This document shows, piece by piece, positions 33,601-46,388 of a stretch of DNA of 64,000 bases. Every line of letters starts with the position of its first letter. Position 1 is the first letter of the stretch. Source of the stretch: Nemertoderma westbladi (lineage: Eukaryota > Xenacoelomorpha > Nemertodermatida > Nemertodermatidae); NCBI GenBank assembly GCA_032718475.1, contig JAUCBJ010005712.1, forward strand, positions 81,059 to 145,058. Direction: 5' to 3'. The translations under genes were made by a program, and so were the position numbers. The notes below the pieces were generated by a model that was given only the letters and a program-made list of their open reading frames with translations, had not been told where the DNA came from and ran no database searches.

Positions 33601-36600
33601 ATAGAATACACAGATAGAATAGAATACAGAGATAGAATATAATACACAGATAGAATAGAATACACAGATAGAATAGAATACACAGATAGAATAGAATACA
33701 CAGATAGATTAGAATACACAGATAGAATAGAATACAGAGATAGAATATAATACACAGATAGAATAGAATACACAGATAGAATAGAATACACAGATAGAAT
33801 AGAATACACAGATAGAATAGAATACACAGATAGAATAGAATACACAGATAGAATAGAATACACAGATAGAATAGATTACAGAGATAGAATAGATTACAGA
33901 GATAGAATATAATACACAGATAGAATATAATACACAGATAGAATAGAATACACAGATAGAATAGAATACACAGATAGAATAGAATACACAGATAGAATAG
34001 AATACACAGATATAATAGAATACACAGATAGAATAGAATACACAGATAGAATAGAATACACAGATAGAATAGAATACACAGATAGAATAGAATACACATA
34101 TAGAATAGAATACACATATAGAATAGAATACACATATAGAATAGAATACACATATAGAATAGAATACACATATAGAATAGAATACACAGATAGAATAGAA
34201 CACACATATAGAATAAAATACACATATAGAATAGAATACACAGATAGAATAGAATACACAGATAGAATAGAATACACAGATAGAATAGAATACACAGATA
34301 GAATAGAAAACACAGATAGAATAGAATACACATATAGAATAGAATACACAGATAGAATAGAATACACAGATAGAATAGAATACACAGATAGAATAGAATA
34401 CACAGATAGAATAGAATACACAGACAGAATAGAATAGAATACACAGATAGAATAGAATACACAGATAGAATAGAATACACAGATAGAATAGAATACACAG
34501 ATAGAATAGAATACACAGATAGAATAGAATACACAGATAGAATAGAATACACATATAGAATAGAATACACAGATAGAATAGAATACACAGATAGAATAGA
34601 ATACACAGATAGAATAGAATACACAGATAGAATAGAATACACAGATAGAATAGAATACACAGATAGAATAGAATACACAGATAGAATAGAATACACAGAT
34701 AGAATAGAATACACAGATAGAATAGAATACACAGATAGAATAGAATACACAGATAGAATAGAATACACAGATAGAATAGAATACACAGATAGAATAGAAT
34801 ACACAGATAGAATAGAATACACAGATAGAATAGAATACACAGATAGAATAGAATACACAGATAGAATAGAATACACAGATAGAATAGAATACACAGATAG
34901 AATAGAATACACAGATAGAATAGAATACACAGATAGAATAGAATACACAGATAGAATAGAATACACAGATAGAATAGAATACACAGATAGAATAGAATAC
35001 ACAGATAGAATAGAATACAGAGATAGAATATAATACACAGATAGAATATAATACACAGATAGAATAGAATACACAGATAGAATAGAATACACAGATAGAA
35101 TAGAATACAGAGATAGAATAGAATACAGAGATAGAATATAATACACAGATAGAATAGAATACACAGATAGAATAGAATACACAGATAGAATAGAATACAC
35201 AGATAGAATAGAATACAGAGATAGAATAGAATACAGAGATAGAATAGAATACACAGATAGAATAGAATACACAGATAGAATAGAATACACAGATAGAATA
35301 GAATACACAGATAGAATAGAATACACAGATAGAATAGAATACACAGATAGAATAGAAAACAGAGATAGAATATAATACACAGATAGAATAGAATACACAG
35401 ATAGAATAGAATACACAGATAGAATAGAATACACGGATAGAATAGAATACACAGATATAATAGAATACACAGATAGAATAGAATACACAGATAGAATAGA
35501 ATACACAGATAGAATAGAATACACATATAGAATAGAATACACAGATAGAATAGAATACACAGATAGAATAGAATACACAGATAGAATAGAATACACAGAT
35601 AGAATAGAATACACAGACAGAATAGAATAGAATACACATATAGAATAGAATACACAGATAGAATAGAATACACAGATAGAATAGAATAGAATACACAGAT
35701 AGAATAGAATAGAATACACAGATAGAATAGAATAGAATACACAGATAGAATAGAATACACATATAGAATAGAATACACAGATAGAATAGAATACACAGAT
35801 AGAATAGAATACACAGATAGAATAGAATACACAGATAGAATAGAATTCACAGATAGAATAGAATTCACAGATAGAATAGAATACACAGATAGAATAGAAT
35901 ACACAGATAGAATAGAATACACAGATAGAATAGAATACACAGATAGAATAGAATACACAGATAGAATAGAATTCACAGATAGAATAGAATAGAATACACA
36001 GATATAATAGAATACACAGATAGAATAGAATACACAGATAGAATAGAATACACAGATAGAATAGAATACACAGATAGAATAGAATACACAGATAGAATAG
36101 AATACAGAGATAGAATATAATACACAGATAGAATAGAATACACAGATAGAATAGAATACACAGATAGAATAGAATACACAGATAGAATAGAATACACAGA
36201 TAGAATAGAATACACAGATAGAATAGAATACACAGATAGAATAGAATACACAGATAGAATAGAATACACAGATAGAATAGAATACACAGATAGAATAGAA
36301 TACACAGATAGAATAGAATTCACAGATAGAATAGAATACACAGATAGAATAGAATACACAGATAGAATAGAATAGAATACACAGATATAATAGAATACAC
36401 AGATAGAATAGAATACACAGATAGAATAGAATACACAGATAGAATAGAATACACAGATAGAATAGAATACACAGATAGAATAGAATTCACAGATAGAATA
36501 GAATACACAGATAGAATAGAATAGAATACACAGATATAATAGAATACACAGATATAATAGAATACACAGATAGAATAGAATACACAGATAGAATAGAATA

Positions 36601-39600
36601 CACAGATAGAATAGAATACACAAATAGAATAGAATACACAGATAGAATAGAATACACAGATAGAATAGAATACAAAGATAGAATAGAATACACAGATAAA
36701 ATAGAATACACAGATAGAATAGAATACACAGATACAATAGAATACACATATAGAATAGAATACACAGATAGAATAGAATACAAAGATGGAATATAATACA
36801 AAGATGGAATAGAATACACAGATAGAATAGAATACACAGATAGAATAGAATACACAGATACAATAGAATACACATATAGAATAGAATACACATATAGAAT
36901 AGAATACACAGATAGAATAGAATACAAAGATGGAATAGAATACACAGATAGAATAGAATACACAGATAGAATAGAATACACAGATAGAATAGAATACACA
37001 GATAGAATAGAATACACAGATAGAATAGAATACACAGATAGAATAGAATTCACAGATAGAATAGAATACACAGATAGAATAGAATACAAAGATGGAATAG
37101 AATACACAGATAGAATAGAATACACAGATAGAATAGAATACACAGATAGAATAGAATACAGAGATAGAATATAATACACAGATAGAATAGAATACACAGA
37201 TAGAATAGAATACACAGATAGAATAGAATACACAGATAGAATAGAATACACAGATAGAATAGAATACACAGACAGAATAGAATACACAGATAGAATAGAA
37301 TAGAATACACAGATAGAATAGAATACACAGATATAATAGAATACACAGATAGAATAGAATACACAGATAGAATATAATACACAGATGGAATAGAGTACAC
37401 AGATAGAATAGAATACACAGATAGAATAGAATACACAGATAGAATAGAATACACAGATATAATAGAATACACAGATAGAATAGAATACACAGACAGAATA
37501 GAATACACAGATAGAATAGAATAGAATACACAGATAGAATAGAATACACAGATAGAATAGAATACACAGATAGAATAGAATAGAATACACAGATAGAATA
37601 GAATACACAGATATAATAGAATACACAGATAGAATAGAATACACAGATATAATAAAATACACAGATAGAATAGAATACACAGACAGAATAGAATACACAG
37701 ATATAATAGAATAGAATACACAGACAGAATAGAATACACAGATAGAATAGAATAGAATACACAGATAGAATAGAATACACAGATAGAATAGAATACACAG
37801 ATAGAATAGAATACACAGATAGAATAGAATACACAGATAGAATAGAATACACAGATAGAATAGATTACAGAGATATAATAGAATACACAGATAGAATAGA
37901 ATACACAGACAGAATAGAATACACAGATAGAATAGAATAGAATACACAGACAGAATAGAATACACAGATAGAATAGAATAGAATACACAGATAGAATAGA
38001 ATACACAGATAGAATAGAATACACAGATAGAATAGAATACACAGATAGAATAGAATACACAGATAGAATAGAATACACAGATAGAATAGATTACAGAGAT
38101 AGAATAGATTACAGAGATAGAATATAATACACAGATAGAATATAATACACAGATAGAATAGAATACACAGATAGAATAGAATACACAGATAGAATAGAAT
38201 ACACAGATAGAATAGAATATAATACACAGATAGAATAGAATAGAATAGAATACACAGATAGAATAGAATACACAGATATAATAGAATACACAGATAGAAT
38301 AGAATACACAGATATAATAGAATACACAGATAGAATAGAATACACAGACAGAATAGAATACACAGATAGAATAGAATAGAATACACAGATAGAATAGAAT
38401 ACACAGATAGAATAGAATACACAGATAGAATAGAATACACAGATAGAATAGAATACACAGATAGAATAGAATACACAGATAGAATAGAATACACAGATAG
38501 AATAGAATACACAGATAGAATAGAATACACAGATAGAATAGAATACACAGATAGAATAGAATACACAGATAGAATAGAATACACAGATAGAATAGAATAC
38601 ACAGATAGAATAGAATACACAGATAGAATAGAATACACAGATAGAATAGAATACAGAGATAGAATATAATACACAGATAGAATAGAATACACAGATAGAA
38701 TAGAATACACAGATAGAATAGAATACACAGATAGAATAGAATACACAGATAGAATAGAATACACAGATAGAATAGAATACACAGATAGAATAGAATACAC
38801 AGATAGAATAGAATACACAGATAGAATAGAATACACAGATAGAATAGAATACAGAGATAGAATATAATACACAGATAGAATAGAATACAGAGATAGAATA
38901 GAATACACAGATAGAATAGAATACAGAGATAGAATAGAATACACAGATAGAATAGAATACAGAGATAGAATATAATACACAGATAGAATAGAATACAGAG
39001 ATAGAATAGAATACACAGATAGAATAGAATACACAGATAGAATAGAATACACAGATAGAATAGAATACACAGATAGAATAGAATACACAGATAGAATAGA
39101 ATACAGAGATAGAATATAATACACAGATAGAATAGAATACACAGATAGAATAGAATACACAGATAGAATAGAATACACAGATAGAATAGAATACAGAGAT
39201 AGAATATAATACACAGATAGAATAGAATACACAGATAGAATAGAATACACAGATAGAATAGAATACACAGATAGAATAGAATACACAGATAGAATAGAAT
39301 ACAGAGATAGAATATAATACACAGATAGAATAGAATACACAGATAGAATAGAATACACAGATAGAATAGAATACACAGATAGAATAGAATACACAGATAG
39401 AATAGAATACACAGATAGAATAGAATACACAGATAGAATAGAATACACAGATAGAATAGAATACACAGATAGAATAGAATACAGAGATAGAATATAATAC
39501 ACAGATAGAATAGAATACACAGATAGAATAGAATACACAGATAGAATAGAATACACAGATAGATTAGAATACACAGATAGAATAGAATACAGAGATAGAA

Positions 39601-42600
39601 TATAATACACAGATAGAATAGAATACACAGATAGAATAGAATACACAGATAGAATAGAATACACAGATAGAATAGAATACACAGATAGAATAGAATACAC
39701 AGATAGAATAGAATACACAGATAGAATAGATTACAGAGATAGAATAGATTACAGAGATAGAATATAATACACAGATAGAATATAATACACAGATAGAATA
39801 GAATACACAGATAGAATAGAATACACAGATAGAATAGAATACACAGATAGAATAGAATACACAGATAGAATAGAATACACAGATAGAATAGAATACACAG
39901 ATAGAATAGAATACACAGATAGAATAGAATACACAGATAGAATAGAATACACATATAGAATAGAATACACATATAGAATAGAATACACATATAGAATAGA
40001 ATACACATATAGAATAGAATACACATATAGAATAGAATACACAGATAGAATAGAATACACAGATAGAATAGAATACACATATAGAATAGAATACACAGAT
40101 AGAATAGAATACACAGATAGAATAGAATACACAGATAGAATAGAATACACAGATAGAATAGAATACACAGATAGAATAGAATACACAGATAGAATAGAAT
40201 ACACAGATAGAATAGAATACACAGATAGAATAGAATACACAGATAGAATAGAATACACAGATAGAATAGAATACACAGACAGAATAGAATAGAATACACA
40301 GATAGAATAGAATACACAGATAGAATAGAATACACAGATAGAATAGAATACACAGATAGAATAGAATACACAGATAGAATAGAATACACAGATAGAATAG
40401 AATACACAGATAGAATAGAATACACAGATAGAATAGAATACACAGATAGAATAGAATACACAGATAGAATAGAATACACAGATAGAATAGAATACACAGA
40501 TAGAATAGAATACACAGATAGAATAGAATACACAGATAGAATAGAATACACAGATAGAATAGAATACACAGATAGAATAGAATACACAGATAGAATAGAA
40601 TACACAGATAGAATAGAATACACAGATAGAATAGAATACACAGATAGAATAGAATACACAGATAGAATAGAATACACAGATAGAATAGAATACACAGATA
40701 GAATAGAATACACAGATAGAATAGAATACACAGATAGAATAGAATACACAGATAGAATAGAATACACAGATAGAATAGAATACACAGATAGAATAGAATA
40801 CACAGATAGAATAGAATACACAGATAGAATAGAATACACAGATAGAATAGAATACACAGATAGAATAGAATACAGAGATAGAATAGAATACACAGATAGA
40901 ATAGAATACACAGATAGAATAGAATACACAGATAGAATAGAATACACAGATAGAATAGAATACAGAGATAGAATAGAATACAGAGATAGAATATAATACA
41001 CAGATAGAATAGAATACACAGATAGAATAGAATACACAGATAGAATAGAATACACAGATAGAATAGAATACAGAGATAGAATAGAATACAGAGATAGAAT
41101 AGAATACACAGATAGAATAGAATACACAGATAGAATAGAATACACAGATAGAATAGAATACACAGATAGAATAGAATACACAGATAGAATAGAATACACA
41201 GATAGAATAGAAAACAGAGATAGAATATAATACACAGATAGAATAGAATACACAGATAGAATAGAATACACAGATAGAATAGAATACACGGATAGAATAG
41301 AATACACAGATATAATAGAATACACAGATAGAATAGAATACACAGATAGAATAGAATACACAGATAGAATAGAATACACATATAGAATAGAATACACAGA
41401 TAGAATAGAATACACAGATAGAATAGAATACACAGATAGAATAGAATACACAGATAGAATAGAATACACAGACAGAATAGAATAGAATACACATATAGAA
41501 TAGAATACACAGATAGAATAGAATACACAGATAGAATAGAATAGAATACACAGATAGAATAGAATAGAATACACAGATAGAATAGAATAGAATACACAGA
41601 TAGAATAGAATACACATATAGAATAGAATACACAGATAGAATAGAATACACAGATAGAATAGAATACACAGATAGAATAGAATACACAGATAGAATAGAA
41701 TTCACAGATAGAATAGAATTCACAGATAGAATAGAATACACAGATAGAATAGAATACACAGATAGAATAGAATACACAGATAGAATAGAATACACAGATA
41801 GAATAGAATACACAGATAGAATAGAATTCACAGATAGAATAGAATAGAATACACAGATATAATAGAATACACAGATAGAATAGAATACACAGATAGAATA
41901 GAATACACAGATAGAATAGAATACACAGATAGAATAGAATACACAGATAGAATAGAATACAGAGATAGAATATAATACACAGATAGAATAGAATACACAG
42001 ATAGAATAGAATACACAGATAGAATAGAATACACAGATAGAATAGAATACACAGATAGAATAGAATACACAGATAGAATAGAATACACAGATAGAATAGA
42101 ATACACAGATAGAATAGAATACACAGATAGAATAGAATACACAGATAGAATAGAATACACAGATAGAATAGAATACACAGATAGAATAGAATACAGAGAT
42201 AGAATAGAATACACAGATAGAATAGAATACACAGATAGAATAGAATACACAGATAGAATAGAATACACAGATAGAATAGAATACACAGATAGAATAGAAT
42301 ACACAGATAGAATAGAATACACAGATATAATAGAATACACAGATAGAATAGAATACACAGATAGAATAGAATACACAGATAGAATAGAATACATAGATAG
42401 AATAGAATACAGAGATAGAATAGAATACACAGATAGAATAGAATACACAGATAGAATAGAATACACAGATAGAATAGAATACACAGATAGAATAGAATAG
42501 AATACACAGATATAATAGAATACACAGATAGAATAGAATACACAGATAGAATAGAATACACAGATAGAATAGAATACACAGATAGAATAGAATACACAGA

Positions 42601-44613
42601 TAGAATAGAATACACAGATAGAATAGAATACACAGATAGAATAGAATACACAGATATAATAGAATACACAGATAGAATCGAATACACAGATAGAATAGAA
42701 TACACAGATAGAATAGAATACACAGATAGAATAAAATACACAGATAGAATAGAATACACATATAGAATAGAATACACAGATAGAATAGAATACACAGATA
42801 GAATAGAATACACAGATAGAATAGAATAGAATACACAGATAGAATAGAATACACAGATAGAATAGAATACACAGATAGAATAGAATACACAGATAGAATA
42901 GAATAGAATACACAGATATAATAGAATACACAGATAGAATAGAATACACAGATAGAATAGAATACACAGATAGAATAAAATACACAGATAGAATAGAATA
43001 CACATATAGAATAGAATACACAGATAGAATAGAATACACAGATAGAATAGAATAGAATACACAGATAGAATAGAATACACAGATAGAATAAAATACACAG
43101 ATAGAATAGAATACACATATAGAATAGAATACACAGATAGAATAGAATACACAGATAGAATAGAATACACAGATAGAATAGAATACACAGATAGAATAGA
43201 ATACACAGATAGAATAGAATACACAGATAGAATAGAATAGAATACACAGATATAATAGAATACACAGATAGAATAGAATACACAGATAGAATAGAATACA
43301 CAGATAGAATAAAATACACAGATAGAATAGAATACACATATAGAATAGAATACACAGATATAATAGAATACACAGATAGAATAGAATACACAGATAGAAT
43401 AGAATAGAATACACAGACAGAATAGAATAGAATACACATATAGAATAGAATACACAGATAGAATAGAATACACAGATAGAATAGAATACACAGACAGAAT
43501 AGAATAGAATACACATATAGAATAGAATACACAGATAGAATAGAATACACAGATAGAATAGAATACACAGATAGAATAGAATACACAGATAGAATAGAAT
43601 AGAATACACAGATAGAATAGAATACACAGATAGAATAGAATACACAGATAGAATAGAATACACAGATAGAATAGAATACAGAGATAGAATATAATACACA
43701 GATAGAATAGAATACACAGATAGAATAGAATAGAATACACAGATAGAATAGAATAGAATACACAGATAGAATAGAATAGAATACACAGATAGAATAGAAT
43801 AGAATACACAGATAGAATAGAATACACAGATAGAATAGAATACACAGATAGAATAGAATAGAATACACAGATAGAATAGAATACACAGATATAATAGAAT
43901 ACACAGATAGAATAGAATACACAGATAGAATAGAATACACATATAGAATAGAATACACATATAGAATAGAATACACAGATAGAATAGAATACACATATAG
44001 AATAGAATACACAGATAGAATAGAATACACAGATAGAATAGAATACACATATAGAATAGAATACACAGATAGAATAGAATACACATATAGAATAGAATAC
44101 ACAGATAGAATAGAATACACAGATAGAATAGAATACAGAGATAGAATAGAATACACATATAGAATAGAATACACAGATAGAATAGAATACAGAGATAGAA
44201 TAGAATACACATATAGAATAGAATACACAGATAGAATAGAATACACATATAGAATAGAATACACAGATAGAATAGAATACACATATAGAATAGAATACAC
44301 AGATAGAATAGAATACACAGATAGAATAGAATACACATATAGAATAGAATACACAGATAGAATAGAATACACATATAGAATAGAATACACAGATAGAATA
44401 GAATACACAGATAGAATAGAATACAGAGATAGAATAGAATACACATATAGAATAGAATACACAGATAGAATAGAATACACATATAGAATAGAATACACAG
44501 ATAGAATAGAATACACAGATAGAATAGAATACAGAGATAGAATAGAATACACAGATAGAATAGAATACACAGATAGAATAGAATACACAGATAGAATAGA
44601 ATACACAGATAGA
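27660..44613. repeat. Further rearranged higher-order satellite copies (C, D and partial)
   Basis: Markers of the previous blocks recur at other spacings: GAATCGAAT at 29278 (+11,187 from 18091), GATAAAATAG at 31264 (+8,349 from 22915) and 36695 (+5,431), ATAGCATAG at 33290 (+8,254 from 25036), AGATTAG at 33706 and 39561 (+5,855), CACGGATAG at 27124, 35432 and 41287 (+8,308, +5,855). The changing offsets show later insertions, deletions or unequal exchange. The 27661 region shares GACTACAC and GATGGAATAG with 5934-5970, markers I did not find at the equivalent place in the middle copy. Confidence 0.75.
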
Positions 44614-44876
44614 CGGTTTCGGCATAAAGGAAACCATAAATTTAATCTTAATGTTTAATCCCAAATCAATCCAAGTAAAGATAGATGGTTTTGAGATTTA
44701 CTATTATTGACAGAAGTTGAGATAGACGGTTTTGGCAAAAATATAACTTCTTAGGACTTCATAATTACGTCTTTAGACTTGGCTAGAAAGATGCGCCTCG
44801 TTTTCCTTATTCCAAATATATGCAGAGGTCATTTTTTGAAAAAAATTGACTTAGACGGCTTTGGCATGTAAAGGCC
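44609..44876. repeat. Four degenerate copies of a TAGACGGTTTTGGCA motif at the satellite edge
   Basis: The first copy (ATAGACGGTTTCGGCATAAAG, starting at 44609) is fused to the last 18-bp satellite unit through the shared word AGATAGA. Others begin near 44681, 44722 and 44851; the last again continues into GGCATGTAAAGG. Spacing is irregular, so this is a dispersed or decayed repeat rather than a clean tandem array. Confidence 0.55.
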
Positions 44877-45756
44877 GTGTCATTTGTAAAGATACTAACT
44901 AGGGCTATTTAAGTTAAGTATGACATTTTTAGTTTTACAATACGCGTTTAGTTCATTATCATTAGCCTCGTTGACCTCGTCCTGTTTTGACTAAAATATT
45001 TTTCTTAAACGCAGACTGACGACTTTTATAACTATACAAAGTCTCAAAACTGTGCGAGTAAGTGCTGATTTGTGGCAGATGGATACTCTTATCCATTGCA
45101 AAACTCGTTGCGTTCGTCCTGTGCAAGTTGGTCACCCAATATATACCTCACAACATTCCATTATCAGTATTGGATAAAATGACATATCGTCAAATATGTT
45201 ACACTTTGTGGATTAGGATTATAGTCAAAACAATACTCGTTATTAGGAGTATAGCCAACACAGACTCGTCTTCATTACATAAAACATTCCACCACCGGTA
45301 CTGATCAAAATGACATAGCGTCCGTTATGCTAACTCAGGTTGTTTAAGAGTAATTCATCACAATACTGGTCTACTTCATTAGCCACGTTGCGCTCGTCCT
45401 GAAGGCCCAACGCAAATTCTATTTGGAAAATTTCTAAACTTTCGCCAAACAACTTTGTCAAACTTGTACCAAGTTTGGATTTTGGATAGATTTGATTTCA
45501 TCGAGGATTAACGGAGTTATTAACGTTTAAAAACAGGGATATACAGACACACCGATTGAGATAGTGGAACCCGTATGCAAAGCTCGCTTACTTACGTGGC
45601 TCGCCCCACTTTTCCGTTATCCGAAAAACACGCGTATACTAATGTAGCTAACTAATAACGTATAACGTATAACGTATACTAATGTAGCTAACTAATAACG
45701 TATAACGTATACTAATGTAGCTAACTAATAACTGAGCTATCAGGACGGATGAATTT
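44614..45756. other. Unique spacer between two satellite arrays; no gene supported
   Basis: No convincing coding region. An 80-codon frame at 45062-45304 has no recognisable domain. The sequence contains degenerate short duplications: a TAGACGG/TAGATGG motif at 44610, 44682, 44723 and 44852; an ACATTCCA...AAAATGACATA segment near 45153 and again near 45284; and CTCGT...TCGTCCTG words near 44968, 45102 and 45389. These look like old, diverged repeats. Confidence 0.7.
45634..45732 (+). repeat. Three tandem copies of an ACTAATGTAGCTAACTAATA unit with variable ATAACGT heptamers
   Basis: ACTAATGTAGCTAACTAATA occurs at 45638, 45678 and 45711, spaced 40 and 33 bp. The 7-bp difference is one extra ATAACGT heptamer, so a micro-repeat sits inside a mini-repeat. 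It lies immediately before the 45-bp array. Confidence 0.85.
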
Positions 45757-46388
45757 AGTAGGTATTAGGCAACCTTTACCACACTTAGTTATAGCGACAA
45801 CAGTAGCTATTAGGCAACCTTTACCACGCTTAGTGATAGCGAGAACAGTAGGTATTAGGCAACCTTTACCACGCTTAGTGATAGCGAGAACAGTAGGTAT
45901 TAGGCAACCTTTACCACACTTAGTTATAGCGACAACAGTAGGTATTAGGCAACCTTTACCACGCTTAGTGATAGCGAGAACAGTAGGTATTAGGCAACCT
46001 TTACCACGCTTAGTGATAGCGAGAACAGTAGGAATTAGGCAACCTTTACCACACTTAGGGATAGTGACAACAGTAGGTATTAGGCAACCTTTACCACACT
46101 TAGAGATAGCGACAACAGTAGGAATTAGGCAACCTTTACCACACTTGGAGATAGCGACAACAGTAGGTATTAGGCAACCTTTACCACACTTAGAGATAGC
46201 GACAACAGTAGCTATTAGGCAACCTTTACCACACTTAGAGATAGCGACAACAGTAGGAATTAGGCAACCTTTACCACACTTAGGGATAGTGACAACAGTA
46301 GGTATTAGGCAACCTTTACCACACTTAGAGATAGCGACAACAGTAGCTATTAGGCAACCTTTACCACGCTTAGGGATAGCGACAATAG

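Larger units (their letters stand above)
1..44613. repeat. 18-bp satellite array with 23/28-bp length variants (about 44.6 kb, open to the left)
   Basis: The whole stretch is head-to-tail copies of TAGAATAGAATACACAGA. The unit splits into the pentamer TAGAA repeated n times plus the octamer TACACAGA: n=2 gives 18 bp, n=3 gives 23 bp, and n=4 (for example 4735-4762) gives 28 bp. A rarer 12-bp contraction (CACAATAGAATACAC context) lies near 9018, 11850, 19554, 22387 and 30733. Recurrent point variants include TTCACAG (makes an EcoRI site), CATATAG, GATATAATA, GACAGAAT, CAGAGATAG and CAAAGATGG. The plus strand is strongly A-biased (10 A against 3 T per unit). At 18-23 bp per unit there are roughly 2,300-2,400 copies. 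The right edge is sharp, at the TAGA shared with the flank. The array holds no gene; its long apparent frames are explained under findings. Confidence 0.98.

Noticed and set aside
1-44613. Human-like satellite II/III or CENP-B box
   Set aside because: The GAATA resemblance to GGAAT satellites is only partial, and no CENP-B-box-like motif fits the 18-bp unit.
369-44664. Dozens of very long minus-strand reading frames (up to 2,725 codons) made of YSILSV, CILFYL and SICVFY repeats
   Set aside because: They are the satellite read in its three stop-free frames. Start codons are mostly non-ATG, frames change at each 23-bp unit, and there is no non-repetitive protein sequence.
45062-45304. 80-codon plus-strand frame
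   Set aside because: No recognisable domain, weak start, and it overlaps degenerate duplicated sequence.
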